NCBI GenBank assembly: GCA_954871525.1
Contig: OX940869.1
Coordinates: 15,555,001-15,619,000, forward strand
DNA from: Parietaria judaica
Lineage: Eukaryota; Streptophyta; Magnoliopsida; Rosales; Urticaceae
DNA: 64,000 nucleotides
Direction of reading: 5' to 3'
Under the pieces are notes generated by a model, which saw only the letters and a list, made by a program, of their open reading frames with translations, did not search any database and had not been told where the DNA came from. Both the position numbers and the translations under genes were made by a program. This document shows, in pieces, positions 45,411 through 56,288 of this stretch (within the stretch, counting starts at the first letter, position 1; every line of letters begins with the position of its first letter).

Positions 45411-46832
45411 TGTTACGGGTAATTCCCGGGATTGATTTAAAAATAAATTAATAAAAGAAAAATTATTAAATTAATTTTTCTTTTAATTAATTAAGTCAAT
45501 TTTAATCCAAAACACCCTCTGGAGGCCCGTTTTCGTAAAATAAAGTGTCTAGATATTCCTAAAAATATCAAGATACTAAAAAACGACATAAAATTTGTGA
45601 AAAACGGACACGGGACGAGTTCGGGAGCGAAAAAACATTTCGGAAGCACCTTGGGGGGCCCACAGGCCCACATGTGCGCCAGAGATGACGTCAGCCTGCC
45701 CACGTCATCAGGGCACACAACCCTTCACTCGCGCGAGTGAACTGATGCAGCCCCACAAATCGCGCGCGTGAGGGCGCGTGGAGCATCCGATCGACGATCC
45801 GACGGCAGCGATGGCTTCCTCTCGTCCTGAGGATCAATTTGCATATATAATTTGCCCCAAGGGCTTCCCGAAATAAATTTTAATTGCACCGGAGCCCCTG
45901 AATCTAGTTATAAATAGAAGCTCAGTTCAGTTAAATGGTAACTCAGTCGAACTCACCGGAATTCACTCGAATTCTCTCGAGCTTCTCTCTACCCTCTATA
46001 AATTGGCCTCCCCCTCAAATATTCCACTAATGTTGAGCGTCGGAGGTGAATCAGGGGTTAACCCCCCCTGTTTCCCTTGACCTTGGGTATTCTTTTGCCA
46101 GGTCCAGAAATTGAGAGAAAGCGGAGGTCTCGGAGGAATTCCTACACGGTTACGGTCCCACTTGATAGGTTCTGTTCTACGCGGTGTTCGGTCTATCTCG
46201 CGGTCCATTACGTGACTGTGCGGATAGCTCGGGGACACGTATCAGAACCCACAATTCAGGTCACGGGTCCAGACCTGAGGAAATTTCTCTAATAGATCAA
46301 CCTGAGGGGAACCCCTGGAGAAAATCCCGGGACGATTGACGACCCCGCCTGTCCTAATCCTAGCTCTGTGCGGAACCCGTTCTGTCTCCCAATCCATATC
46401 TTTTATAGATATCGCGACTTTGTGGACAGTCTGTAGAACCCAGACTAGGATCGACTTCACAGGCCGAGGGTCCATTCTCCTAAGATTCACTGTTGGATCA
46501 AACACACTCTCCCGTTCGTGGGAACCCGATCCTGTGAGGAGCCCGAACCTGTAACCCGGGCCTAGTCCATTCCTGGCCTTGAGGTAACAGGTAGTGCGTA
46601 TCCCCGGATCACCGGATAACGAACGGCGAACGATACGTTTCGATCTCAGTGCCATGAACTTTGCTCGGAATCCGTATCACCCACATCGAGAGAGGGAAAC
46701 AATCTGTTATCCCCGCAATAGAGCCAACAAGCCCAACACAAGCCCACCAAAAGTCAGCAAAATGACATTGGGCCCGGCCCAACACCAGCAATTGGGTCGC
46801 TACAGTGTTTGATCCAAAAAATGGCATCAACG
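45411..46832 (+). mobile_element. Ty3/gypsy solo LTR (Tat-like family)
   Basis: A 1422-bp relative of the LTR at 26435-27661, starting TGTTACGGGTAATTCCC and ending GGCATCAACG. The last base is probably a mutated A, because the related LTR ends CAACA. GTTTT flanks both sides. The TATA box TATAAATA lies at 45909-45916, and the leader has 'gttgagcgtcggaggtgaat' and 'ggcccggcccaacaccagca'. No internal region follows. The ORFs in it (for example 46242-46655 minus) lie in LTR sequence and are not genes. Confidence 0.85.
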
Positions 46833-46960
46833 GTTTTCAAAAAGGAATATCGCGTCATCATGTTGAGACGCCAAACTTCTAATATTATTATGTGTAATAG
46901 TGTATCAAAAATTTGATTAGTTTCCCATTCGTGTAAACGTCTAAGAAAGTATCAATATCA

Positions 46961-46976
46961 ATACTATGAACAAAAT
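46961..46976. repeat. Target-site duplication of the SINE (left, 16 bp)
   Basis: ATACTATGAACAAAAT, repeated exactly at 47187-47202. Confidence 0.93.
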
Positions 46977-47186
46977 AACCAAGTAAGCTTGGCCTAGTGG
47001 TAACTCTACTACAACTCTTTTCAAGAGGTCATGGTTTCAAACCCTCCCATGGGACTCAATTGAGTGCCCCCTTTATATATTTGTAAATTTGGCCAATAGT
47101 GCCACCTGTTCTTACACTGAAATATATTTAGTCATGCGAGATGCATTGTAACCTTGGCCGATAGCGCCACCCGATTAAAAAAAAAA
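46977..47186 (+). mobile_element. tRNA-derived SINE, about 210 bp
   Basis: A short non-autonomous retroposon with an internal RNA polymerase III promoter. TGGCCTAGTGGT (46991-47002) fits the A box and GGTTTCAAACC (47032-47042) fits the B box, at tRNA-like spacing. The body has 'ttggccaatagtgccacct' and its near repeat 'ttggccgatagcgccaccc'. The element ends in an A-tail (about 47177-47186). A perfect 16-bp duplication on both sides is the signature of LINE-type target-primed reverse transcription. Good preservation points to a recent insertion. Confidence 0.9.
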
Positions 47187-47202
47187 ATACTATGAACAAA
47201 AT

Positions 47203-47489
47203 CAAATATCGAATCAAAGTATTATTTTTCTTCAATATCTTGAATACGACTTGATAGTTATTACTTTTGCTTCTTTGTTAATTGTTATGTTTCCAATTTA
47301 ACTAAGAAACACAAGCCATGAAAAATATCAAGTTTATGTCACCACAAAATAAAAAATATTAGGTATTTATGATGTTATTGACCCTTATAATTATTTGAAA
47401 CTAACCAAATATATGCAAATAGTTAAAAAGAAAATAGACTACACAAAAGAGAAACTAATTAATTATATTGGTCATGCTAGATACACTAT
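47203..47489. other. AT-rich spacer
   Basis: No ORF or repeat end recognised. Confidence 0.5.
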
Positions 47490-47867
47490 ACGGTAATTTC
47501 CAAGGAACCGGAGGATTGGTTCCCGTGGAGGGTGGCCGACCTCATTGTGGATGGGAAGTGGGACCGGGACCTCGTCGCTACCATGTTTATACATTACGAC
47601 GCGGAGGCGATTTTGAAGATTCCATTAGGGGAAATGAGATTTCATGACTGGGGAAATGAAACTTCATGACCGGGGTACCGGCTTGCGAGGTCGGAGGTTC
47701 GTGTAGGTCCTTCCTCATCGTCTTCCACGGACCCTTGATGGTGGAAGAAACTTTAGGGGCTTCAAATTCCCCCCAAAGTCAAGCACTTGGTGTGACGGGC
47801 GTGGTTCGAGGCGCTTACGGCGTACGGAACGCTTTGTAGGTTTTGCGGAGCTTTGCCGGAGGACACC

Positions 47868-47875
47868 CTCCACGC
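47868..47875. repeat. Target-site duplication CTCCACGC (left)
   Basis: A perfect 8-bp match to 48578-48585. Confidence 0.92.
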
Positions 47876-48577
47876 CAGGCCCGGCCCGAGGCCTGGGCGA
47901 CTTGGGCAATGGCCCAAGTCCCACTACCTATATAACTATTTGACTATAAAATAAAGGCCCCGAAAGCCCACAAAATAATTGGATAACTATACGATGAAGT
48001 CAACTTTAAAAGCCATGAATTGTAATTAATAATAACCCTGAATTGCAAGTATTTGAGGCCTTTATACCAAAAAGTGGCCCCACTTCAAGAGAAAAAAAAC
48101 ACTTATATTAGTGACTAGTGTCTAGTATGGCTCATTATTTTCTTTTTCTTTTCCCTTTCCCTTTCCCTCGTTTCTTTTCCTCATTGTCTCAGTTCTTTGT
48201 TTAGTAATACAGTTGGATCAATGTAGCACCATACTGCTTAGTGCTTACTTATCAATAGTACATGCTAATTTTATATAATTATTTATCTTTCTTGAATAAT
48301 ATTATTTTTAAATATATATTAATTCTGTTGATTAATTGTCAATACAATTTAACTAAAAAGAACAAAAATTTAAAACGCCAATTTTTGTTTTGTTTTTAAT
48401 ATTTAATTTAATAATTATTTATTTAAGAAAAATATTATATATCTTTTTTCTTAAATTTTTTTGCTATAATTAATTTTTTCATCGAATATTTTTTATTAGA
48501 TATATAAATATCAAAATCAAATAAAGCCTCGTTTTGAATTCTCGCCCAAGGCCCCTAAAATGATTAGGCCGGCCCTG
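47876..48577. mobile_element. hAT MITE inside a LINE fragment (702 bp)
   Basis: The ends are CAGGCCCGGCCC and GGCCGGCCCTG, inverted with one or two mismatches and typical of plant hAT elements. The 8-bp target duplication CTCCACGC is perfect. The interior is AT-rich and non-coding. Near the ends 'cttgggcaatggcccaag' and 'cgcccaaggcccc' form sub-terminal repeats. Confidence 0.88.
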
Positions 48578-48815
48578 CTCCACGCGGTGTGGGGTTGTGA
48601 TAGGGCCCAAGCAATTTGGTGCTGCTCGTGCTTGAGCCGTTGCGTGGAGAAGACGAGCCCGGCCCCTTTTAGAGAGGTTTGCATCCGGACCTCCGAAATC
48701 CTCTCGCTATCGGACTTGGAGTTTTTTAGCGGGATAATTTGGGCGGCGTGGTCCGATCGAAACTTGCGACTCTGAACTACTCCAAATCGCCAGAGGCTTG
48801 GATTGACGAAGTTAC

Positions 48816-49549
48816 TATTGGGTATATTTTCTATATATAATGACAATGAGAAACAAATTAAAGCAAAAACAGTAGCAACTAGAATTATTAATACATATCT
48901 TTGTATTCTTGGATTGACGAGCACCGGCTTGTCGCTATGATCCGGAAATTGTTCATGATATCCTGTAAAAAGAGAAAACCGTTAGGGATTCCCGAGACGC
49001 GTTGGACGCTCTCCTTAAAGCTTGATTCGCCTCCTTCACGTGCTTGAGGTTCATTAGGCGATAGCTTCCCAGGATATAACAGGATAACCGAGAACTCCGT
49101 AGCACTTCGAAGTTCACCGGCGAACTGAAACTTCTTGAACTCCGTTACCGAAAGACTCACGACATAAAACGATGGGAAGCATGAAAAATTGAATTTGCGG
49201 AGTGAAAAACCGGGAAGCAAACTCATAGTTTCTAGAGAGATTTTCGAAGGACATTTTGCAATGGTGTGTCGAAAGGGTCGAGTTCACCGTCAAATTTATA
49301 GACGCCGTGGAGAGACAAAGAATTGAATCATAATCAATTCCGAAACGTTTATCATAAATTGCAATTAAAATGAAACGTAATAAATTGAATTCAATATTCA
49401 TAACGGACATAATCAATATGACCGTTTTACGTAACGTTCACACGTCGGAACATATCCCGGTAATTGGATAGAGCGTTCGTCTCGAGTATTTGACATTTCG
49501 ACTGAGTCGACGCTATCTCAATTTTATTTAACTGCAATTATTGCCAACA
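48816..49549 (-). repeat. 3' LTR of the copia-like element, copy A (734 bp)
   Basis: On the minus strand it begins TGTTGGCAATAATTGCAG and ends ATATACCCAATA, with the terminal CA mutated. It differs from 63238-63970 at only about a dozen positions by eye. The ORFs here (48888-49226 and 49114-49416) are conserved between the two copies only because the LTRs are. They are not genes. Confidence 0.9.
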
Positions 49550-49733
49550 ATCCCCCACATAAATAAAATTGACAGATCACTCTTGACAACACCTGACTCA
49601 GGTAACAGAGTTCGGCAGTCAAATCCTGCATAGGATAGGTAGGTGTAACCCTTTGAACCTTCCCTTGTGAAAATATATTTCCTTACTGGTGATCAGTAGA
49701 CGCGATGTCTTTGAACTGTTCGACCGTTTGTGT

Positions 49734-52434
49734 TGTTAGGTATATTGCCCTTAAACAATGTTTTATTTACCCATTGTAAAAGTTTATGACGTCACTCTTA
49801 ATAAAGAAGGCACTTATTATGATAATCTTTTTTTATAGTTCTTTATGTATAATCGAATGTTTATCCATAGTTCATAATGGAATGCAATTGTAATCTATCA
49901 ATCATACAAGAGTCAATGTGAGGAAGAATTGATAGATGCAATAAATGAACTTAAATGTATCTGTGACTTAAGTAAGCGGGTGGGAGCCTCTTAATTGATA
50001 AAGTCATTTATACGACTAAATGGAGAAAATCCCATTCTGGATAGATATGTGTGTCATATCCATTAAGTGTATTAAGTACGAAGTGTCTTTGTACTGGATA
50101 GGACTTGACTAAGTTCTGAAAGTTGCTCAACTAAGACCGTCACTGACAACTTTGAACTAAGTCGTAAAAGATGATCAAATGGTAATTAATCTAAATCCTG
50201 AAGTGATCTTGAACCCTGACTGTTAGCTTGATTGTTCTTTGATTTTCTAGTTAAAGAACACAACATAACACTGTTCCCAAAGCCGCTATATTGGGAACAT
50301 GATAGTCGACAGGGAAGGGTAGCTCGATTACTGATATGGATATCACATAGCTTTTTACTAAGTCAAGATGATTCCCGGAATTGTCAATCGTGAGAAGTAG
50401 TACGGGACTCATGCGCAGCTTACGTCTCGAAATCGTAAGTGAGTCGTCTACAATACCACCGATGGAATTCATGAAGTAAAGCACTAAGGGGCTAAACGGT
50501 AAAACGCCTGCTCAAGTGTGAATCATCAAGTGAAAGATTAATCACTGGAATTTGATTATATCACTGGACACCTTAAGATATAAGGAATATATTATTCGTA
50601 TCACTAAAGAGTACAGCTTTGGGTTTTTAGTGGAGTAACACCGGAGTTAACGGATTAATCCGTTGGAGCTTAAGTGATGTGGGTTTATGGTCCTTAGGAT
50701 AGCTCTGTAAAAGACCAATCGTACAATTAGAATATTTGTTACTCTAATTTATGATAGAAAAATTGAAACTGAAGCTTGTGTCAAGTTTTGGAAAGTTTAA
50801 AAAGTTGCGGCAAAAGTACCTAAAGTTTTGCCAAAGAAATAGCTGATCGGAAAAAGTCAAAAATGGAATAAATTGTCAACATAAATGTTGTAGTAAATTT
50901 AATTCTAAGAGTTTTTTCTTCTATGATTTTATGTGTAAAATCTACAGAGAAAAAGATATGAATTATATATCATAACAAAAGGTTATGTTAATTCATGAGA
51001 ATTACTTAAAGATAAAATTAATAGGCTAGGTCCATTGGGTTTAATCATAGCTAATAGTAAGAGTGGAAATTCGACCAAGCCTTGGTGGATAAGCCCACTA
51101 GGTATTTTCCTTATCATATTTTAATAAAAGATTAATTATGTTAATTATCATGATAAATATATAAGGCAAGATTTTGAATCATGGAAATTACCAAGTTTGG
51201 TTACCAAGCAAGAGTTGGCGATTTCAAGCATGAATGAAATCGAAATTTATATGTTATGATAATTTGTGATACTAATTAATTATATACAAATATGGTATTA
51301 ATCTAAATTAAATAAGTAAGAATCATATCATGAATATTAATTATGCATGAATCATAAGAACTTGATTTGCAAGTTTTAAATAAAGATTTATAATGCATGA
51401 GAATTAATATTGATTGATTCATGACATTATTTAATTGATAGGTTAATAAATCATGTGTCACCTAATTTGATTTAATTGGAATTAATTTGTGATTAAAAAT
51501 AATGTTAGAAATCGACAACACCTATTCATGGAATGGGATTGGATTTCTTGGTATTTATTTTAATTAAAGAAAATGTATTCCCTTGATTAAATTATGATGA
51601 AATCGAATTTTACCTATATGGTAGGTATTTGATTTTCATGATACATATTTAAATCATATGAAATTAAATCTTAGGTATTTCAATCATCATAATTTCGAAC
51701 TCCTATCTAAATGGGAAGGTTGGAATTGATTCTTGATTGATTTATGATTAACACTAATTAGGGTTGATTGATTTGTAATTGACACTAATTAAGGTTAATT
51801 GATTTATCTAAAATTGGAAGTTATGTGTGCATGCCTTTTACTATAAATACAAGGCTTAAGCATCACATTTCCAACACCACTCTCACAAGCAAAAGTCAAG
51901 CTCTCTCTCTCAAAGAAGCTCTCGAATTCTCTCTCTCTAGAAATCGGCTAGGCTAGAAGCAACGAAGTTCCGTCAAACGAAGCCCACGCTTTGTGTACGA
52001 GGAAGTTCTAGAGAATATCCCGGAAGGCTTTGGGAGTTTCCTTGTCGTTTTAGAAGTCGTGCGGAAGCTCTGCTCAACCTCCCTAGACGCATTCTCAAAG
52101 GCCGGTGGAAGCTCTTCCCAAATTCAGAAAGCGCAGTGGAAGTCATCGTGAGAAATAGGTACGGCCTTATGCATTGGGTAAATAAATGCAAAACCATTTT
52201 ACTGCTTTATTTATTTCCTTGACTAGAATTAATAATTACGTGTTTGAATAAATAACTAATGACTTAACCGATCGAATCTCTGTTATCTTGGTGCTCGATT
52301 CTAGAAAAGGAAGTATCTTCGGAAAGTGTAAAATGGGTCTTTCCGTGTAAAACAAATTTTTTACAGGTTACCCCGATGGATCGAGGGCCCATCCCGAAAT
52401 ATGACGGAGGGGATATTAAATATTTTCCCCAATA
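49734..52434 (+). mobile_element. 2.7-kb solo LTR, copy 3 (diverged)
   Basis: Starts TGTTAGGTATATTGCCCTTA and ends TTTTCCCCAATA, flanked by TGTGT on both sides (49729-49733 and 52435-52439). Its order of conserved blocks follows copies 1 and 2. They are 'gaatgcaatt', 'gtcaatgtgaggaagaattg', 'ggaacatgatagtc', the TATA box (51842-51849) and 'gtacggccttatgcattggg'. Overall it is much more diverged and represents a separate subfamily. It lies inside the copia-like element, so it is younger than that insertion. It has no coding capacity. Confidence 0.85.
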
Positions 52435-54403
52435 TGTGTAAGTGAGAATATACCTCACACAAAATTCTCCTTATACAGATTCAGTTCTCACTATTGTGTT
52501 CGTTCATGGTCATGAACACCATCTGGTTCTGCGAGGGTTTACGGAACTTGCGCCCTTTACAATTCCGATGAAACGACCCCACTTCACTCTAACATAGGTG
52601 ATCTTACTAAAAGCAAATTATATGCTCCGCTCGGTTATCATTTACCGACGTGTAAGAATCATTAAAAGCTTTAATAAGCTTATCCTTTAACCGTACATAT
52701 ATCACTGTTTTTCATCGTAGGAATGGACTAGGGTGTAACCTTCACAGTGATGCGTTAAATTCTTACAGTTAGGTTGTCCCATTGAACCTAGTTCTTGGGA
52801 TCTCCAGTCAGCTAGGTTGGGTTTCCACTGTAAACTTAATTTTTCAATGGGCTTAAGTCACATTCCCTTTGATGATTTCACAACCAACTCTCACTTATAC
52901 CCTTTTGGGTAGTGGATATACAACACTATCATTTGATTCACGTGATCAATTATGATAATTTTCTTTGAGAGTAGTTGTCTAACAACATTGTATCTACGAC
53001 ATATATGTCTAGACTTGCATACTAAGTTTCATAGACGATGCAAATTATAGACGCGATTTTTTTTTCATCTCAAAATATCTTCCAAATATTTTCTTATTCA
53101 TTTGGCTTTATTGCCACATTTGTCTAAGACAATGTAAAAGATTTCATTTTAAATCTCTTTACGTACGTTTATTTGGAAGCTTTCTACGTGTGGTTCGAAT
53201 CATACTCCAAAGAGTTATTTCTAATTTAGTTACAAACATATAGTACATAGATGCAATCTATGGTCCTCAGACCCATATACATCGACTTAATGTGAAGCGA
53301 TTAATCTCTTTAAACGCCCCCACATTTTTCAGGTATTAATAGGAATTCATGGTTCACAAACCTTTGAACTTCTCTATTTTATCTCGTGATAAATAGAGTT
53401 CGACATTGTCGCCATAAATATATTATGCACATGTATGTACGTCATTTTAGCGCTTCTAGCCTCTTTGACAGATCAAATGACATCTTAAAATTGAAATCAC
53501 AATTTCAATTAAACATACAAGTACCTTGACGATAATCAAGTGTACTTCAACAAAATATAAATTGTCGCAAAATCTCCGTGTACATATTTTTCTATAATTT
53601 TGAAACTACAAAAATTTTCTCAAGAAATAATTAACATTTTCCAAAGAAAATATTCAATCACTTCTCCCAAATAATTCTCTTATAATTTTGAAAATTACAA
53701 CCTTAGAATTAAAATCACAATTTCAATTCAATGATTCACGTCTTAATACCTCGATCAATAATCGGGTGTACTACGTGAACATAATTATTTTTCCATAAAA
53801 ATAATTTCTCACTTTGTTGCTTTTTCAAACAAACTATATACCCACTGCATATACTTATACGCCAGCAAATATTTTTCCAATTATTGCTTTCATTCTTAAG
53901 TAGCATAATTTCTCTTCTAGAACTATTTTTGATGCAAGGTGATCGGAACTCACGACATATGACCACAATATAAAACATATGAATATTAACAGAGAAACAA
54001 TAATGCAATGAGACTATTCATAAACTTGAAAATTTTCACAGCCCATAAATTTATATGCATCAAAATATATATATCCACCAACATGACTCTAATTTTAAGC
54101 ACTTGCCTTACGTTTTCCACCAATCTAACATGTACATAAGAGTAATTCAATTTCAGCGCATAAATGAGAAATAATAGCTCAAATGATAATAATAACTCAC
54201 CGTGACAAAATCGAGCATTATTTTGGCACTATTTTATTAGCCACCGCCCACCAATAAATCTCCATGGATTGCTCAAGCAATAATAGTCAACATCCTTTGT
54301 GTATCAGCTAAGATCTTCAATAAACGTTATTCTCAAAAAACTGTTAAACTCTTAAATATATAATAATATTGCATAATGATAGCAATCAATATTATTTTTT
54401 TTA
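52435..54403 (-). other. Internal non-coding part of the copia-like element
   Basis: This is a continuation of the element cut at 49733. On the minus strand 'gaaggttacaccctagtcca' and 'gggacaacctaactgtaaga' resemble the long 3' untranslated region of plant copia elements. Two diverged repeats with 'cacaatttcaatt' followed by 'taatcaagtgtact' or 'taatcgggtgtact' lie at 53505-53555 and 53725-53780. The 90-codon ORF 53736-54008 shows no convincing domain. Confidence 0.5.
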
Positions 54404-54426
54404 GGGGAAATGTGATGCTTTGTATA

Positions 54427-56288
54427 TTAATCCGAGGGAATAAAATCCCTACTAGCGACGCTTACAAGCCAAATCGGACAATTAAGACACCAAGAATCCG
54501 TTGACAATTCGTGAAGACGTTTCTTCGCTAAAACATTAGCAACTTCATTACATTCTCGCGGGATCCACCGGCATTCGCCGGAGACGCCCACCTCTAACAC
54601 TGCCTTCTTTATATCTTCCACTATTGGCCCTTGAATACCTCTGCAAGAGCTGCCATTGACGAGCTGCGTTGCCCGAAGACAGTCGGACTCGACAGCCTCC
54701 AGCCCCTGTTTTGCGCAAAATACAGCCCCCGTTTGATCGCCAAACACTCACCGGTCAGTGCCGAGTCCACCCGTTCAAAACCAGTGGCCTGGACGCCCAA
54801 AATTGTCCCCCGATGATCTCGAACCACAGCTCCCGTCGCTCTGCGTCCCGAATCTGCATCCCAGGCAGCGTCTACACTCAACGTTAACCCTCCATTCTCC
54901 GCTCCGGTCCACCGAGTCGGTATCTCAAACCTGTCCACAGTCGGCAGCCCCGAACTTTGGGTATTTTTCTTGTAGTCCGTGAGCCAACCCGCCACCTCGC
55001 TAACCCACGATTCCGGTGGTTTGGTTTTGTTTTCAAAGAGTCGCATATTGCGATCCGACCATGACGCCCATAATAACCCACAAAAGAATTCGAAGTCCGG
55101 GAGGGAGAGGGTCTCAGAGGCTCGGAAGCATAGCTCCCAGAATGAGATTTCTCCGGTCTTCTCGCTCCAACGTTGTAACAATGAAGAGCTCCAAACAGCG
55201 CTAGCCCTTTCGCATCCCAATATGGTGTGGAGAGCATCTTCCGGGGAGTTCCCACAAAAGCTACAAAATGGCAAGCAATCCACTTTTCGTCTCCGGAGAG
55301 CCCCAAAGGTCGGGAGGGCTTCGAACCAAGCGCGACACACGAAATGCTTGAATTTAGGCGGGATTTGGAGTCCCCATAATTTCCTCCACCAACACAGTTC
55401 AAGACTGGTCGATCCGGATGGACCCCCGCTAGAATCTGTTCTTGCGAGCCGGTATCCCGATCTCACGGAGTAGAGACCGTCATCCTCAAAGTGCTAAGAA
55501 AGTCAGTCTTGTCTACTCTCCGCTCCCAACGGTATTCTCAAGATTGCCTCGGCGTCATAAGGGGACATCAAGGCTTCCACGAGATCTCGCTTCCATTCCC
55601 CGTTGGAAATAAAATCGGCTACTCTCCATGGGTATCTGTCATCCGGTTGTTCCGAAAACACCTTAAAAGCCCCGGCTCTTGGGATCCACGGGTGGTCGAA
55701 AGCCCTAAAATTCCCTTCCCCCACTTGCCACCTAAGACCTCGACTAACCAAGTCCCGCCCCCAGCAGAGGCTTTTACAAAGAAACGAGAAGTGGCCTTCG
55801 CTTTCCAACTCTAAGATCGACGAGTTCGGGAAATACATTGCCTTGAGGACACGTGCTAATAAGCATTCCGGGCTTTGGATAATACGCCACGTGAGACGAC
55901 CAAGGAGAGCACGATTAAAGTCTCCAAGGTCTTTAAACCCGAGACCGCCTTCCGCTTTTGGTTAAGCAATAAAGTCCCATCGTTTCCAATGGATCTTGCG
56001 TTTATCCTATGTCCCCCCCCCCCACCAAAACCGCGCAGTGATCCCATGGAGATCCTTTATAGTTTTAACCGGGAACCAAAAAAGGCTCATAAGGTACGTC
56101 GGGATAGCTTGAACCACCGATTTGACTAAGACTTCTCTTCCCCCCGCCGAGAAGAGCTTAGCTTTCCACGCGCTAAGATGCTTTCGGAACCGGAACGTGA
56201 CTTTGCTAAAGACCGTTCCCTTGTTCCTTCCTACATGGACCGGGAATCCAAGATAGGATTCGAGCTCACGCACACCTCGGATATTAAG
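54427..56288 (-). pseudogene. LINE ORF2, 3' half: thumb region, zf-RVT and RNase H
   Basis: After the solo-LTR insertion the ORF continues at 56288 with 'ESYLGFPVHVGRNKG' and 'AGGREVLVKSVVQAIPTYLM' (to about 56007), a stop, then 'LGFKDLGDFNRALLGRLTWR'. A stretch to 55503 has 'PWRVADFISNGEWKRDLVEA'. The zinc-binding zf-RVT segment is at 55300-55100 ('CSFCGNSPEDALHTILGCE'). An RNase H domain follows, with 'LSVDAAWDADSGRRATGAVV' (first Asp) and 'ALTGECLAIKRGL' (Glu), and a second frame (54747-54427) carries 'IPRECNEVANVLAKKRL'. At least two frameshifts and stops are present. The product would have served target-primed reverse transcription. Confidence 0.85.
56284..56288. repeat. Target-site duplication TTAAG (left)
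   Basis: Repeated at 59026-59030, on the other side of the solo LTR. Confidence 0.9.

Larger units (their letters stand above)
47490..48815 (+). pseudogene. 5'-truncated LINE fragment (+ strand), interrupted by a hAT MITE
   Basis: Two LINE pieces flank the MITE at 47876-48577. The first (47490-47875) reads 'WFPWRVADLIVDGKWDRDLV' and 'YDAEAILKIPLGE', and after frame changes reaches the zinc-binding segment. The second (48578-48815) continues it ('LHAVWGCDRAQAIW', 'LSDLEFFSGIIWAAWSDRN'). Both match the corresponding part of the minus-strand LINE at 54404-62935, so the family is the same. The fragment starts near 47490, as expected of 5' truncation, and ends where the copia LTR inserted (48816). 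It is dead. Confidence 0.8.
48816..54403 (-). mobile_element. Truncated Ty1/copia-like element (minus), with a nested solo LTR
   Basis: Read on the minus strand, the 3' LTR occupies 49549-48816 and is preceded by a polypurine tract (ATGTGGGGGAT, 49560-49550). Upstream, the long 3' untranslated region runs from 49561 to 49733 and resumes at 52435 after the nested solo LTR. It is followed up to 54403 to the edge of the large LINE. No pol ORF is readable, and the 5' LTR was not found. The superfamily is inferred from the TGTTGG...CCAACA ends and the style of the 3' region, so the copia label is likely but not proven. Confidence 0.65.

Noticed and set aside
46242..46655. 137-codon ORF on the minus strand
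   Set aside because: It lies inside a solo LTR and shows no domain, and the counterpart LTR at 26435 does not keep it open.
46985..47050. Intact tRNA gene
   Set aside because: Only the A and B boxes are tRNA-like. There is no cloverleaf acceptor stem, and the sequence continues into a SINE body with an A-tail and 16-bp duplication.
48888..49416. Two ORFs conserved between 48.9 kb and 63.4 kb (112/87 and 100 codons)
   Set aside because: Conservation is explained by the near-identity of the two LTR copies. The ORFs are antisense-like fragments without a domain.
54631..55473. Plus-strand ORFs antisense to the LINE RNase H region
   Set aside because: Shadow frames of the LINE ORF2 on the minus strand, where the RNase H and zinc-binding motifs lie.
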